A DNA stretch of 64,000 bases, taken from positions 434,001 through 498,000 of the forward strand of contig NZ_FOKG01000001.1 of the NCBI RefSeq assembly GCF_900111885.1, read 5' to 3'. This DNA comes from Amycolatopsis marina (GTDB lineage: Bacteria; Actinomycetota; Actinomycetes; Mycobacteriales; Pseudonocardiaceae). Positions 31,682 to 39,388 of this stretch are shown here, piece after piece (position 1 is the stretch's first letter; each line of letters begins with the position of its first letter). The notes below the pieces were generated by a model, which searched no databases, was not told the DNA's origin, and worked only from the letters and a program-made list of their open reading frames with translations. A program made the position numbers and the translations under genes.

Positions 31682-31754
31682 GGGTGTCACGCTAGTTCGT
31701 GTCCATTCCGTCCGTGCTCGTTCGTCTAGGTCATGTCCGAAACGAGGAGGAGAC

Positions 31755-32111
31755 ATGCCCAGCTACGTAGGATTTCTTCGCGGCACCGAACAGGACGACC
31801 GCAACCTGAGCCCGGACGAGGCGCAACGCCTGCTCGAGCGCTACCTGGCCTGGAACGCCGAGCTCACGGCGGCCGGTAACCCGGTCGGCGGCGGCGGCCT
31901 CTCCCGCGGTGGGCGGGTGCTGCGGGGCAGCGGCGAGGAACTCGTCGCAACCGACGGTCCGCACACCGAGGCCACCGAGGTGGTCGGTGGATTCCTGGTG
32001 ATCGAGGCCGCCGACCTCGACGAGGCGGAGAAGCTGTTCGGCACCCACCCACACCTGGAGTTCGGCCCGATCGAGGTGCGCAAGATCGGCGAGAACGGTT
32101 GCGAACCGTAA
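31755..32111 (+). CDS. YCII/DGPF-domain protein
   Basis: This 118-aa protein belongs to the YCII-related/DGPF family, which is typically encoded beside ECF42-type sigma factors. The family motif appears as ATDGPHTEATEVVGGF, with His in place of the usual Phe (DGPF to DGPH). ATG 31755 follows GGAGGAG. The stop is 2 nt before the sigma gene start, so the two are one operon. The biochemical role in sigma control is not established; a small-molecule-binding ferredoxin-like fold is expected. Confidence 0.9.
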   Translation: MPSYVGFLRGTEQDDRNLSPDEAQRLLERYLAWNAELTAAGNPVGGGGLSRGGRVLRGSGEELVATDGPHTEATEVVGGFLVIEAADLDEAEKLFGTHPHLEFGPIEVRKIGENGCEP

Positions 32112-32113
32112 AG

Positions 32114-33349
32114 ATGAACACCCACGCCGGCGTGGTGGAGCATCTGTTCCGACACAGCGCGGGGCAGATCACCGCCACGCTGGCGCGCACCCTCGGCACC
32201 GCAGGACTCGACCTCGCGGAAGAAGCGGTGTCCGACGCGCTGGAACAGGCCCTGCGCACCTGGCCGCACACCGGGGTGCCGGACAACGCTCGCGGCTGGC
32301 TGTTCCGCGCGGCTCGGAACCGCGCCGTGGACCTGCTGCGCAGGGAGGCCGTGCTCCAGGCCAAGCTCCCCGCGCTCGTCGAACTCGAAGCCTGTCCGGA
32401 GTCCGGTGCCCAGGACGCCGAGCTCGCACTCATGCTGCTGTGCTGCCACCCGGACCTGCCGATGACCTCACAGGTGGCGTTGACCCTGAAGACGGTGGGC
32501 GGGCTCGGGGTTCCGGAGATCGCCTCCGCGCTGCTGACCTCGCCCGCAACCGTCGCGAAGCGGATCACCAGGGCCAAGAGCAGCCTGCGGACCGCTGCCG
32601 ACGCCGTCGAGCTGCCGTCGCCCGAGGCCGTGCCCGACAGGGTGGACAGCGTGCTGGCGGTGCTGTACCTGCTCTTCAACGAGGGGTACGGCGCGAGCTC
32701 CGGCGACGCCGCGGTGCGCGGCGAACTGTGTGCGGAGGCGATACGGCTGGCACGGCTGCTGCTCTCGGACCCGAGCACGGACCTGCCGAAGGCGCGTGCC
32801 CTGCTCGCGCTGATGCAGCTGCAGGCCAGCAGGCTTCCCGCCAGAGTGGACGAGTCCGGAGACCTGCTGCTGCTCGACGAACAGGACCGGGACCGCTGGG
32901 ACCACACCCTCATCGCCGAGGGCACCGCCATGTTCGCGGTGGCGTGCACCGGGCCGGAATTGTCGGCCTATCACGTGGAGGCGGCGATCGCCCTCTGTCA
33001 TGCGGCTGCCGGCGAACCCGGGCAGACCGACTGGCAGCGGGTGCTCGAGCTCTACGAGCAGCTGCTGCGGTTACGGCCGTCGCCGGTCATCCGACTGAAC
33101 CGGGCCATCGCGGTGGCGATGGTGCACGGCCCGGATGCGGGGATCGCCGAGTTGCGGCTGCTGGAGGGTGACGTCCGGTTGCGCGACTACCCGCCACTGC
33201 CCGCCGCTCTTGGCGCATTGTCACTGCGTGCGGGCAGACCGGACGAGGCCGCGAGGTACTACGACCGGGCGCTGGGGCTGCCGGGCTCGGAGCCCCAGCG
33301 CCGGTTCCTGCGCAAACGCCTCGCCGAGTGCGCAGCACGCAGTGAATAG
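32114..33349 (+). CDS. ECF sigma factor with C-terminal TPR-like domain (ECF42-type)
   Basis: This 411-aa RNA polymerase sigma factor has region 2 (AEEAVSDALEQALRTWP, RGWLFRAARNRAVDLLRRE, to about residue 85) and region 4 (TLKTVGGLGVPEIASALLTSPATVAKRITRAKS, about 122-155, quoted in part). A long C-terminal helical domain rich in TPR-like pairs follows, from about 180 to 405 (LNRAIAVAMVHGPDAGIAEL). The extension and the neighbouring DGPF gene define ECF42. No anti-sigma gene is present; in this group the extension itself is thought to regulate activity. ATG 32114 is 2 nt after the YCII stop. Confidence 0.93.
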   Translation: MNTHAGVVEHLFRHSAGQITATLARTLGTAGLDLAEEAVSDALEQALRTWPHTGVPDNARGWLFRAARNRAVDLLRREAVLQAKLPALVELEACPESGAQDAELALMLLCCHPDLPMTSQVALTLKTVGGLGVPEIASALLTSPATVAKRITRAKSSLRTAADAVELPSPEAVPDRVDSVLAVLYLLFNEGYGASSGDAAVRGELCAEAIRLARLLLSDPSTDLPKARALLALMQLQASRLPARVDESGDLLLLDEQDRDRWDHTLIAEGTAMFAVACTGPELSAYHVEAAIALCHAAAGEPGQTDWQRVLELYEQLLRLRPSPVIRLNRAIAVAMVHGPDAGIAELRLLEGDVRLRDYPPLPAALGALSLRAGRPDEAARYYDRALGLPGSEPQRRFLRKRLAECAARSE

Positions 33350-33506
33350 GCACCACCTCACTGCGCGCCGATCGGCCGCAGGTTCTCGTCGTGCTCGTCC
33401 ACCCTGCCAACGCGCCTCCCTCGTTCCTCGCTCGGCGGGCATCCCGTGAACGAGCACCACCTCACTGCGCGCCGATCGGCCGCAGGTTCTCGTCGTGCTC
33501 GTCCAC
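33350..33506 (-). repeat. 53-bp direct repeats flanking a 51-bp insert at symporter 3' end
   Basis: 33350-33402 and 33454-33506 are identical over 53 bp (period 104). The right copy contains the true 3' end of the symporter gene (VDEHDENLRPIGAQ-stop); the left is an orphan duplicate. The 51-bp spacer carries GCCGAGCGAGGAACGAG on the minus strand (33436-33420) followed by a GAGGC, as in the insert at 2636-2652. The two inserts share little else besides an ATGCC just before the core. Confidence 0.8.
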
Positions 33507-35096
33507 GTGATAATCCGGTCCGTTCGTCGAGTCCGTTCCGTTGAAGATCTTCAGCCGCCGGGCGACCACCGTGACCAGGACGGCCACCAGCAGGTTCGCC
33601 ACCAGCGCCACGATCCCGACGTAGATCTGCACCTGCGACCCCGCGAACGGCTGCCAGCCGAACAGGTTCAGCTTGTCCAGTGCCAGCGCGGAACCGCCGA
33701 AGTGTTCCTTGCCTGCGGCCGGGTTCGGGATGCCGTAGAGCAGGATCAGCCCCCAGCCGAGGCCGACGATCCAGCCCGCGACCAGGCCCCACCGGTGCAA
33801 CCATCTGGTGTAGAGCGCGATCGCCACCGCGGGCAGCGTCTGCAGGATGATCACCCCGCCGATCAGCTGGAGGTCGATCGCGTACTGCGGGTCGATGCCG
33901 ACGATGAACAGCACGGCACCGAACTTGACCACCAGCGAGGCGAGCTTCGCCTGCTTGGCCTCCTGCTTCGGCGTCGCGCCCCGCCGGAGGAACTCCTTGT
34001 AGACGTTGCGCGTCCAGAGGTTCGCCGCCGCGATCGACATTATCGCGGCCGGGACCAGCGCCCCGATTCCGATCGCGGCATACGCGACACCGGTGAACCA
34101 TGAGGGGAACATGTCGCTGAACAGCTGCGGCACGATCGTGTTTCCGTCCGGGCGGCCCGTGGCGTTGTTGGTGATCGGTTTCGTGCCTGCCGCGATCGCG
34201 GCGAAACCGAGCAGCGCGAGCAGTCCGAGCACCACCGAGTAGGCGGGCAGCGCCGACATGTTCCGCTTGAGCACGTCGCGGCCCCGGGACGCGAGCACCC
34301 CGGTCGCGGCATGCGGGTAGAGGAACAGCGCGAGCGCGGACCCGAACGCCAGCGTCGCGTACTGCAGCTGGTTGTGCCCGCCGAGCAACACGCCGTCGTT
34401 CGGCGACGGTGTGGCTTCGAACTTCGCCTCGGCCGCCCCGAAGATCTCGCTCCAGCCACCGAGCTTCGCGGGCAGGTAGATCACCGCGACCACGATGACG
34501 ACGTAGATGAGGATGTCCTTGACGAACGCGATCAGCGCAGGCGCGCGCAGGCCGGACTGGTAGGTGTAGAGCGCCAGCACGACGAACGCGATCAGCAGCG
34601 GCAGATGGCCGAGGAAGCCCGCACCGTTGAAGCCCATCGAGCGCAGCACGGCCTCGAGGCCGACCAACTGCAGCGCGATGTAGGGCATCGTCGCGACGAT
34701 GCCGGTGATCGCCACCAGCAGCGCCAGGACCGGGGACCCGTAGCGGCCGCGGACGAAGTCTGCGGGAGTGACGTAACCGCGGGCCCTGGAAACCGACCAG
34801 AGCCGCAGCAGCGGCAGGAACACCAGCGGGTAGGCGATGATTGTGTAGGGCATCGCGAAGAAGCCCATCGCGCCCGCACCGAAGAGCAGCGCGGGCACCG
34901 CGACGAACGTGTAGGCCGTGTAGAGGTCACCGCCGATCAGGAACCAGGTGATCCACGAGCCGAACTTGCGGCCACCGAGGCCCCACTCGTCGAGATGGTC
35001 GAGCGTCGCTGCCGCCCGCCAGCGCGATGCGACGAACCCAAGCACCGTGACCAGCAGGAACAGTGCGCCGAAGACGATCATTTCCACCCACTGCAT
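33462..35096 (-). CDS. Sodium:solute symporter (SSS family)
   Basis: This 544-aa transporter has about 13 membrane segments. SSS-family features are an early GSWITWFLIGGDLYTAYTF, FAMPYTIIAYPL, RGYVTPADFVRGRYGSP, and LGLLALLGFAAIA. A later segment is AAIGIGALVPAAIMSIAAANLWTRNVY, quoted in part. It resembles the actinobacterial monocarboxylate (MctC/ActP-like) branch, so acetate, propionate or pyruvate are plausible substrates, but specificity is not readable. ATG 35096 overlaps the stop of the DUF3311-type gene. Its 3' end has been duplicated downstream (33350-33402). Confidence 0.92.
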   Translation of the reverse strand: MQWVEMIVFGALFLLVTVLGFVASRWRAAATLDHLDEWGLGGRKFGSWITWFLIGGDLYTAYTFVAVPALLFGAGAMGFFAMPYTIIAYPLVFLPLLRLWSVSRARGYVTPADFVRGRYGSPVLALLVAITGIVATMPYIALQLVGLEAVLRSMGFNGAGFLGHLPLLIAFVVLALYTYQSGLRAPALIAFVKDILIYVVIVVAVIYLPAKLGGWSEIFGAAEAKFEATPSPNDGVLLGGHNQLQYATLAFGSALALFLYPHAATGVLASRGRDVLKRNMSALPAYSVVLGLLALLGFAAIAAGTKPITNNATGRPDGNTIVPQLFSDMFPSWFTGVAYAAIGIGALVPAAIMSIAAANLWTRNVYKEFLRRGATPKQEAKQAKLASLVVKFGAVLFIVGIDPQYAIDLQLIGGVIILQTLPAVAIALYTRWLHRWGLVAGWIVGLGWGLILLYGIPNPAAGKEHFGGSALALDKLNLFGWQPFAGSQVQIYVGIVALVANLLVAVLVTVVARRLKIFNGTDSTNGPDYHVDEHDENLRPIGAQ

Positions 35097-35377
35097 CAGG
35101 GGGCGCTCCCCTCATCCAGGTCGTCCACGTCCTTGGGCTCGGTACGCGCGGGCACGGCCGGCTTCTTCCGGGTCATCCGATAGACCGTCACCGTGCAGAC
35201 CACACCGACCGCGATGCCGAGGAACTGCGACCAGTAGAAGAACGGCATACCGAACAGGACCGGCCCCTCCCTGTTGTAGAGCGGGGTGAGCAGGATGACG
35301 AACGGGACGACCAGCAGGAGGTTCCACGGACTGAACTGCAGCCCGCTCGGCCTTGTGCCGTTTCGCTGGGGTGACAT
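35096..35377 (-). CDS. DUF3311 small membrane protein, symporter partner
   Basis: This 93-aa protein has two membrane helices (FSPWNLLLVVPFVILLTPLY and FFYWSQFLGIAVGVVCTVTVY) and a charged tail. The plan fits DUF3311, whose genes regularly precede SSS symporters of this branch. The stop and the symporter start overlap (TGATG), so expression is coupled and it is probably an accessory subunit. ATG 35377 follows AGAGAGG. Confidence 0.9.
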   Translation of the reverse strand: MSPQRNGTRPSGLQFSPWNLLLVVPFVILLTPLYNREGPVLFGMPFFYWSQFLGIAVGVVCTVTVYRMTRKKPAVPARTEPKDVDDLDEGSAP

Positions 35378-35567
35378 GTGGCCTCTCTGGACGCTCGTGT
35401 GGGCAGAGTCAGAGCGCGTTGACCTTAAATGTTCCGCCCGCTTCCGTCACGTCCCGACCAATGGACGGTTGCCCGCGGCGGGTCCGCCGGATATCAATAA
35501 CCGTCGCCGGTCGGGGCTGAAAAGGACTTACGCGACACCGAGGACGAATAGAACAAGGGGCATCTAC

Positions 35568-37193
35568 ATGAAGAAACTGCGCCTCGCCGTGGTCATCCCG
35601 GCGATGGCGGGCAGCCTCCTGGCCGGAGTCACTCCGGCCATGGCGGTCACCCCGGATGCGGAGGACGCCGCGGCACTGCCGCTGAACTCCACCGACATTC
35701 CCGCCCGTTACGCGAACCAGGTGCTGGACTGGCACGGTTGCACGGCCGACGAACTGCCGAGCGCACCTCCGCCTGGCGCAGAAGACATCGAATGCGCGAC
35801 CTTCACGACACCACGCAACTGGGACCGGATCGGCGAGAACGTCGACCTTTCGATCGCGGTCAGCCGGCTCAAGGCGACCGACGGCGAGGCGAAGGCCAGC
35901 GTCGTCACCAATCCCGGCGGCCCCGGCGCCCCCGGCCGCAGCTTCCCCGCCCGCCTGCGTAACCAGGACAAGCTGCGTGCGCAGCAGGAGATCGTCGGGT
36001 TCGATCCGCGCGGAACCGGCAAGAGCACGAACATCACCTGCGGCGGCGCGATCGGCACCGGAAGCTCCCTCGACCCGCGGGACCGCGACCGGCGCAATCT
36101 CAATCTGATCCTGGACGCGACCCGGTATGCGGCCCGCTCCTGCCAGGTGAAGTCCGGTGAGCTCGGCCCGCTGATCAACACCCGGCAGACCGTCCGCGAC
36201 ATCGACCTGCTGCGGGTGCTGCTCGGCCGCGACAAGATCAACTGGGTCGGCTACTCCGCGGGCACCTGGATGGGCGCCCACTACGCCACCGCCTTCCCCG
36301 AGCGGACCGGCCGGTTCGTGCTGGACTCGGCCACCGAGTTCACCACCAACTGGCAGAAGTCGTTCGACTGGCAGCCGCTGGGCTTCGAACGCAGGTGGCG
36401 CCAGGACTTCCTGCCGTGGATGGCGAAGTACGACTCGATCTATCACTTCGGCACCACCGGCGAGGCCGCACGGCAGACCTATGAGGACCTGCGAGCGGCG
36501 CTGGCCAACGAACCGATCGAGCTCGACGGCGAGACCGTCGGCCCGAACGAACTCGACTCGACGATCGCGGGCTCGCTCTACAACAAGCGGGCCTTCATCG
36601 GACTGGCCGAGCACATGGTGAACCTGCGCACCCTCACCGGGGACGCCTCGACCGCGCAGAAGGCCGAGGCCGCCGAGGAGGTCCGCGTGAAGGTGGCCGC
36701 CGAGCCGGACGTGTTCGGCCCCCAGCCGCTGATGGTGCCCGTCGACTACTCCGACGCCTACGACGCGAGCTTCTGGACCATCCCGTGCAACGAGGGCCAC
36801 TGGCGTGGCAACCGCGCGAGCGTGATCAGGCAGTCGCAGCACCTCATCGACCAGGACCTGCCGCTGCTCGGTGCGGGCTGGCTGATCCAGCCGTGCATCT
36901 TCTGGAAGAACAAGCCGATCGCCCTGCCCGACGTCGACGGTGAAGGTGTGCCGCCGGTGCTCATCGTGCAGTCGGTGCACGATCCGGCGACGCCGCTGGA
37001 AGGTGCGCAGCGCGCGCACCGGGCGTTCGAGAACTCGCGGATGCTGACCATCACCGACGAGGGCGACCACGGCATCTACGCGGGTGGTAACGCCTGCGCC
37101 GACGACGTGGTGGAGAAGTACCTGGTGGACGGGATCGTGCCCAACGACTCCAGCTGCCCGGGCATGCCGCTGCCGGTCCCCTCCGGCGACTGA
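35568..37193 (+). CDS. Secreted alpha/beta hydrolase (TAP-like tripeptidyl aminopeptidase)
   Basis: This 541-aa exported serine hydrolase has a signal peptide of about 26-27 residues ending PAMA-VTP. The catalytic Ser is in GYSAGTWMG (near residue 230), with a glycine-rich oxyanion region NPGGPGAPGRSF before it. The Asp is in QSVHDPATP and the His in GDHGIYAGGNAC, followed by the C-terminal TAP-like domain. This matches the Streptomyces SlpD/SlpE and mycobacterial Caa/Hip1 group. Several Cys suggest disulfides. ATG 35568 follows AAGGGG. It is preceded by a 190-bp gap and followed by a very strong terminator. Confidence 0.92.
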   Translation: MKKLRLAVVIPAMAGSLLAGVTPAMAVTPDAEDAAALPLNSTDIPARYANQVLDWHGCTADELPSAPPPGAEDIECATFTTPRNWDRIGENVDLSIAVSRLKATDGEAKASVVTNPGGPGAPGRSFPARLRNQDKLRAQQEIVGFDPRGTGKSTNITCGGAIGTGSSLDPRDRDRRNLNLILDATRYAARSCQVKSGELGPLINTRQTVRDIDLLRVLLGRDKINWVGYSAGTWMGAHYATAFPERTGRFVLDSATEFTTNWQKSFDWQPLGFERRWRQDFLPWMAKYDSIYHFGTTGEAARQTYEDLRAALANEPIELDGETVGPNELDSTIAGSLYNKRAFIGLAEHMVNLRTLTGDASTAQKAEAAEEVRVKVAAEPDVFGPQPLMVPVDYSDAYDASFWTIPCNEGHWRGNRASVIRQSQHLIDQDLPLLGAGWLIQPCIFWKNKPIALPDVDGEGVPPVLIVQSVHDPATPLEGAQRAHRAFENSRMLTITDEGDHGIYAGGNACADDVVEKYLVDGIVPNDSSCPGMPLPVPSGD

Positions 37194-37202
37194 TTCGAGT
37201 TG

Positions 37203-37255
37203 CCACCATGGCCCCTTCGGGAACCGCACTTTCCCGAAGGGGCCATTGTGGTTTT
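37203..37255 (+). terminator. 21-bp stem intrinsic terminator with T-run
   Basis: 37203-37223 pairs with 37231-37251 over 21 bp with one mismatch and a 7-nt loop (CCGCACT), then TTTT at 37252-37255. It is the clearest intrinsic terminator in the window, 10 nt after the hydrolase stop. Confidence 0.88.
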
Positions 37256-37620
37256 CAGCTCCGGGCGGCTTCGAACAGCCGTTCCGCGGCAGTCACCGCC
37301 TGCGTCAGGACTTCGGGTTCCGACCGCATTCCGGCGATGATCTCGTCGACGCCGCGCGCCGCCAGTACCGCATGCGCGGTCTGCGTCGCCGCGGTGGCCA
37401 CCGCTCCGGCGACCTCTGTGGACTGACCGCGCCCGACGTACGCGCCCTTTGCGTACCGGCGGGTTGACGCCGCGCGATCACGCCACACCGAGGCTCCACC
37501 GTTGAAGACGCCGCCGTCCCAGCCGCCGATCTCGGCGTCCTCGCCATCCCAGCCCACCGCACGGAGGTCGGCCGGTTGGAAGTCGCCGCGGTAGTGCAGG
37601 GCCAGGTCCCAGTCGCTGTC
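37255..37620 (-). pseudogene. Remnant of a nucleotidyltransferase-domain protein
   Basis: The minus frame reads DSDWDLALHYRGDFQPADLRA, then GWDGEDAEIGGWDGGVFNGGA, then jumps to TAHAVLAARGVDEIIAGM and LTQAVTAAERLFEAARS. These are the start of the NTase active-site region and the far C-terminus of an actinobacterial nucleotidyltransferase family. The usual GSxxxG start and most of the middle are missing. The only in-frame start is a GTG at 37557, inside the domain. Upstream the frame continues without a start into a region of dyads. It most likely decayed by internal and N-terminal deletion. A translated 100-aa product from GTG 37557 remains possible. Confidence 0.55.
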
Positions 37621-37639
37621 CTGGGTATGCGTGTCTCGT

Positions 37640-37675
37640 CCACAGCCTGTGCACAGAGTTATCCACAGGCTGTGG
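37640..37675. promoter_or_regulatory. Inverted repeat enclosing a consensus DnaA box
   Basis: CCACAGCCTGTG (37640-37651) pairs perfectly with CACAGGCTGTGG (37664-37675). The loop and right arm contain TTATCCACA (37659-37667), an exact E. coli-type DnaA box. It lies 56-91 nt upstream of the XRE regulator. Several CTGTGGA motifs recur inside that gene. Function unknown. Confidence 0.5.
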
Positions 37676-37730
37676 ACGCTGGGGAGAGTTTGTGGCGGGA
37701 CCGGGCACCCGAGGCAGTAGGATCGGTTCC

Positions 37731-38015
37731 GTGGTCCGAGTCCCCCTGACAGATGCCGAGCGCGCCCGCGGTGAGCGGCTGGGCGCCGTCCTGCGTGCGG
37801 CCCGTGGTGCGCGCAGCATGGCCGAGGTTGCCACCGAAGCGGGAATCTCGGTGGAAACCCTGCGCAAGATCGAGACCGGGCGCATCCCCACCCCGGCCTT
37901 CTTCACGGTGGCCGCGGTGGCCGAGGCTGTGGATCTGCCTCTGGACAACTTGCAGACGGCTGTGGACAGCGCTGTGGGCAAGCCGCGGGCCGACCGTGTC
38001 CGAGCCGTTTCCTAA
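37731..38015 (+). CDS. XRE-family helix-turn-helix regulator
   Basis: This 94-aa DNA-binding protein starts VRVPLTDAERARGERLGAVL. A Cro/C1-type helix-turn-helix spans about residues 15-70 (SMAEVATEAGISVETLRKIE then GRIPTPAFFTVAAVAEAVDL). It is of a compact type widely conserved among actinobacteria. GTG 37731 is chosen because TAGGAT (37718-37723) ends 7 nt upstream, giving a near-leaderless start. It neighbours the nucleotidyltransferase remnant and the transporter gene. Confidence 0.9.
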   Translation: MVRVPLTDAERARGERLGAVLRAARGARSMAEVATEAGISVETLRKIETGRIPTPAFFTVAAVAEAVDLPLDNLQTAVDSAVGKPRADRVRAVS

Positions 38016-38079
38016 GGGACGGTAAAGAACCCGCGCGACCGCTTCCGCTTCCGTTGTGAGCGGCGTTACTTTGCGTGCC

Positions 38080-39369
38080 ATGTCGAACGAAGTTGGCCAC
38101 GACGCGGTGGCCACACCCCCTGTCGGATGGCGTGCCCGCTTGCGCCAGGTCGGTCCCGGAATCATGGCCGCGGCCACCGGTGTCGGAGCGGGCGACCTGG
38201 TGGCCACGATGGTCGCCGGATCCAAGTACGGCTACACCCTGCTCTGGGCGGTGCTGGTCGGCACCGTCTTCAAACTGGCGCTGGCCGAGGCGGTGGGCAG
38301 ATTCCACCTGACGTCCGGTCGCACCATCCTGTCCGGCTGGCGCACGCTGGGCCGCTGGGCGCTGGTGTACTTCGGCGCCTACGCACTCGTCTGGGGCTTC
38401 GTCTACGGAGCCACCGCGATGTCGAGTTCCGGACTGCCGCTGAACGCGCTGTTCCCCGCCGTATCGGTGCGCTACTGGGCGATCCTGTGTGGCCTGATCG
38501 GGCTGGCACTGGTCTGGTTCGGCCGCTACTCCGTGATCGAGAAGATCATGACCGTGCTGGTCGGCGTCATGTTCGTGACGGTGGTCGGCACCGCGATCAT
38601 GGTGGCGCCGAACCTGGCCGACATGGGCTCTGGGCTCGTGCCCCGGCTGCCCGACGGGTCGCTGGTCTACGTGCTCGGACTCGTCGGCGGCGTCGGGGGA
38701 ACGATCACGATGGCCGCCTACGGCTACTGGACGCTGGCGAAGGGCTGGCGGTCCTCCGGGTGGCTGTCGATGATGCGGATGGACAACGCCGTCGGCTACA
38801 TCACCACCGGCATCTTCGTCATCGCGATGCTGGTCGTCGGCGCGGAGCTCCTGGCGGGCCAGCAGGTCGTCGCGGGCGACACCGGTCTGCTCTTCCTCGG
38901 CGACAAGCTCGCCGCGGACTACGGCCAGTGGGCGAGGATCCCGTTCCTGATCGGGTTCTTCGCGGTCTCCTTCACCTCACTGATCGGTGTCTGGAACGGT
39001 GTCAGCCTGTTGTTCGGCGACTGGTGGCGCACGTGGCAGCTGCCGTCCTCCGCGCCAGAGCAGACCACAGAGGACTACGAGCGGACCGCGGGCCAGCGCA
39101 GTCCGGCCTTCCGTGGCTACCTGCTGTGGCTGACGTTCCCGCCGATGGCCCTGCTGTTCCTGGACAAACCGTTCCAGCTCACCGTGATCTACGGCGCGCT
39201 GGGCGCGATGTTCATGCCGTTCCTGGCAGGGACCCTGTTGTACCTGCTGAACTCACGGCGGATGCCCGCCGAAGGACGGTCGCACTGGGTGTCGAACTTC
39301 CTGCTCGGGCTGTGTCTCGCGCTGTTCGCCTACCTCGCGGTGAACGAGTTCGTCGGGTTGTTCGACTGA
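38080..39369 (+). CDS. Nramp-related transporter lacking canonical metal-site motifs
   Basis: This 429-aa, about 11-helix membrane protein is of Nramp type: GPGIMAAATGVGAGDLVATM then AGSKYGYTLLWAVLVGTVFK in helices 1-2, and GGVGGTITMAAYGYW in the helix-6 position. The canonical Mn/Fe-binding DPGN of helix 1 is replaced by GAGD, and the MPH of helix 6 by MAA. Transport of Mn2+ or Fe2+ therefore cannot be assumed; Mg2+ or another cation is possible. ATG 38080 follows TACTTT (38067-38072) by 7 nt, so it is likely leaderless. Confidence 0.87.
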   Translation: MSNEVGHDAVATPPVGWRARLRQVGPGIMAAATGVGAGDLVATMVAGSKYGYTLLWAVLVGTVFKLALAEAVGRFHLTSGRTILSGWRTLGRWALVYFGAYALVWGFVYGATAMSSSGLPLNALFPAVSVRYWAILCGLIGLALVWFGRYSVIEKIMTVLVGVMFVTVVGTAIMVAPNLADMGSGLVPRLPDGSLVYVLGLVGGVGGTITMAAYGYWTLAKGWRSSGWLSMMRMDNAVGYITTGIFVIAMLVVGAELLAGQQVVAGDTGLLFLGDKLAADYGQWARIPFLIGFFAVSFTSLIGVWNGVSLLFGDWWRTWQLPSSAPEQTTEDYERTAGQRSPAFRGYLLWLTFPPMALLFLDKPFQLTVIYGALGAMFMPFLAGTLLYLLNSRRMPAEGRSHWVSNFLLGLCLALFAYLAVNEFVGLFD

Positions 39370-39388
39370 CGACCCGGCCTCGGCGACC

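Noticed and set aside
33358-34101. Minus-strand frame covering the symporter 3' end and the duplicated segment
   Set aside because: It is an out-of-frame shadow of the symporter gene extended by the duplication; Arg/Gly-rich translation without homology.
37640-38015. Replication origin
   Set aside because: One exact DnaA box and some partial ones, but no dnaA, dnaN or AT-rich unwinding region nearby.
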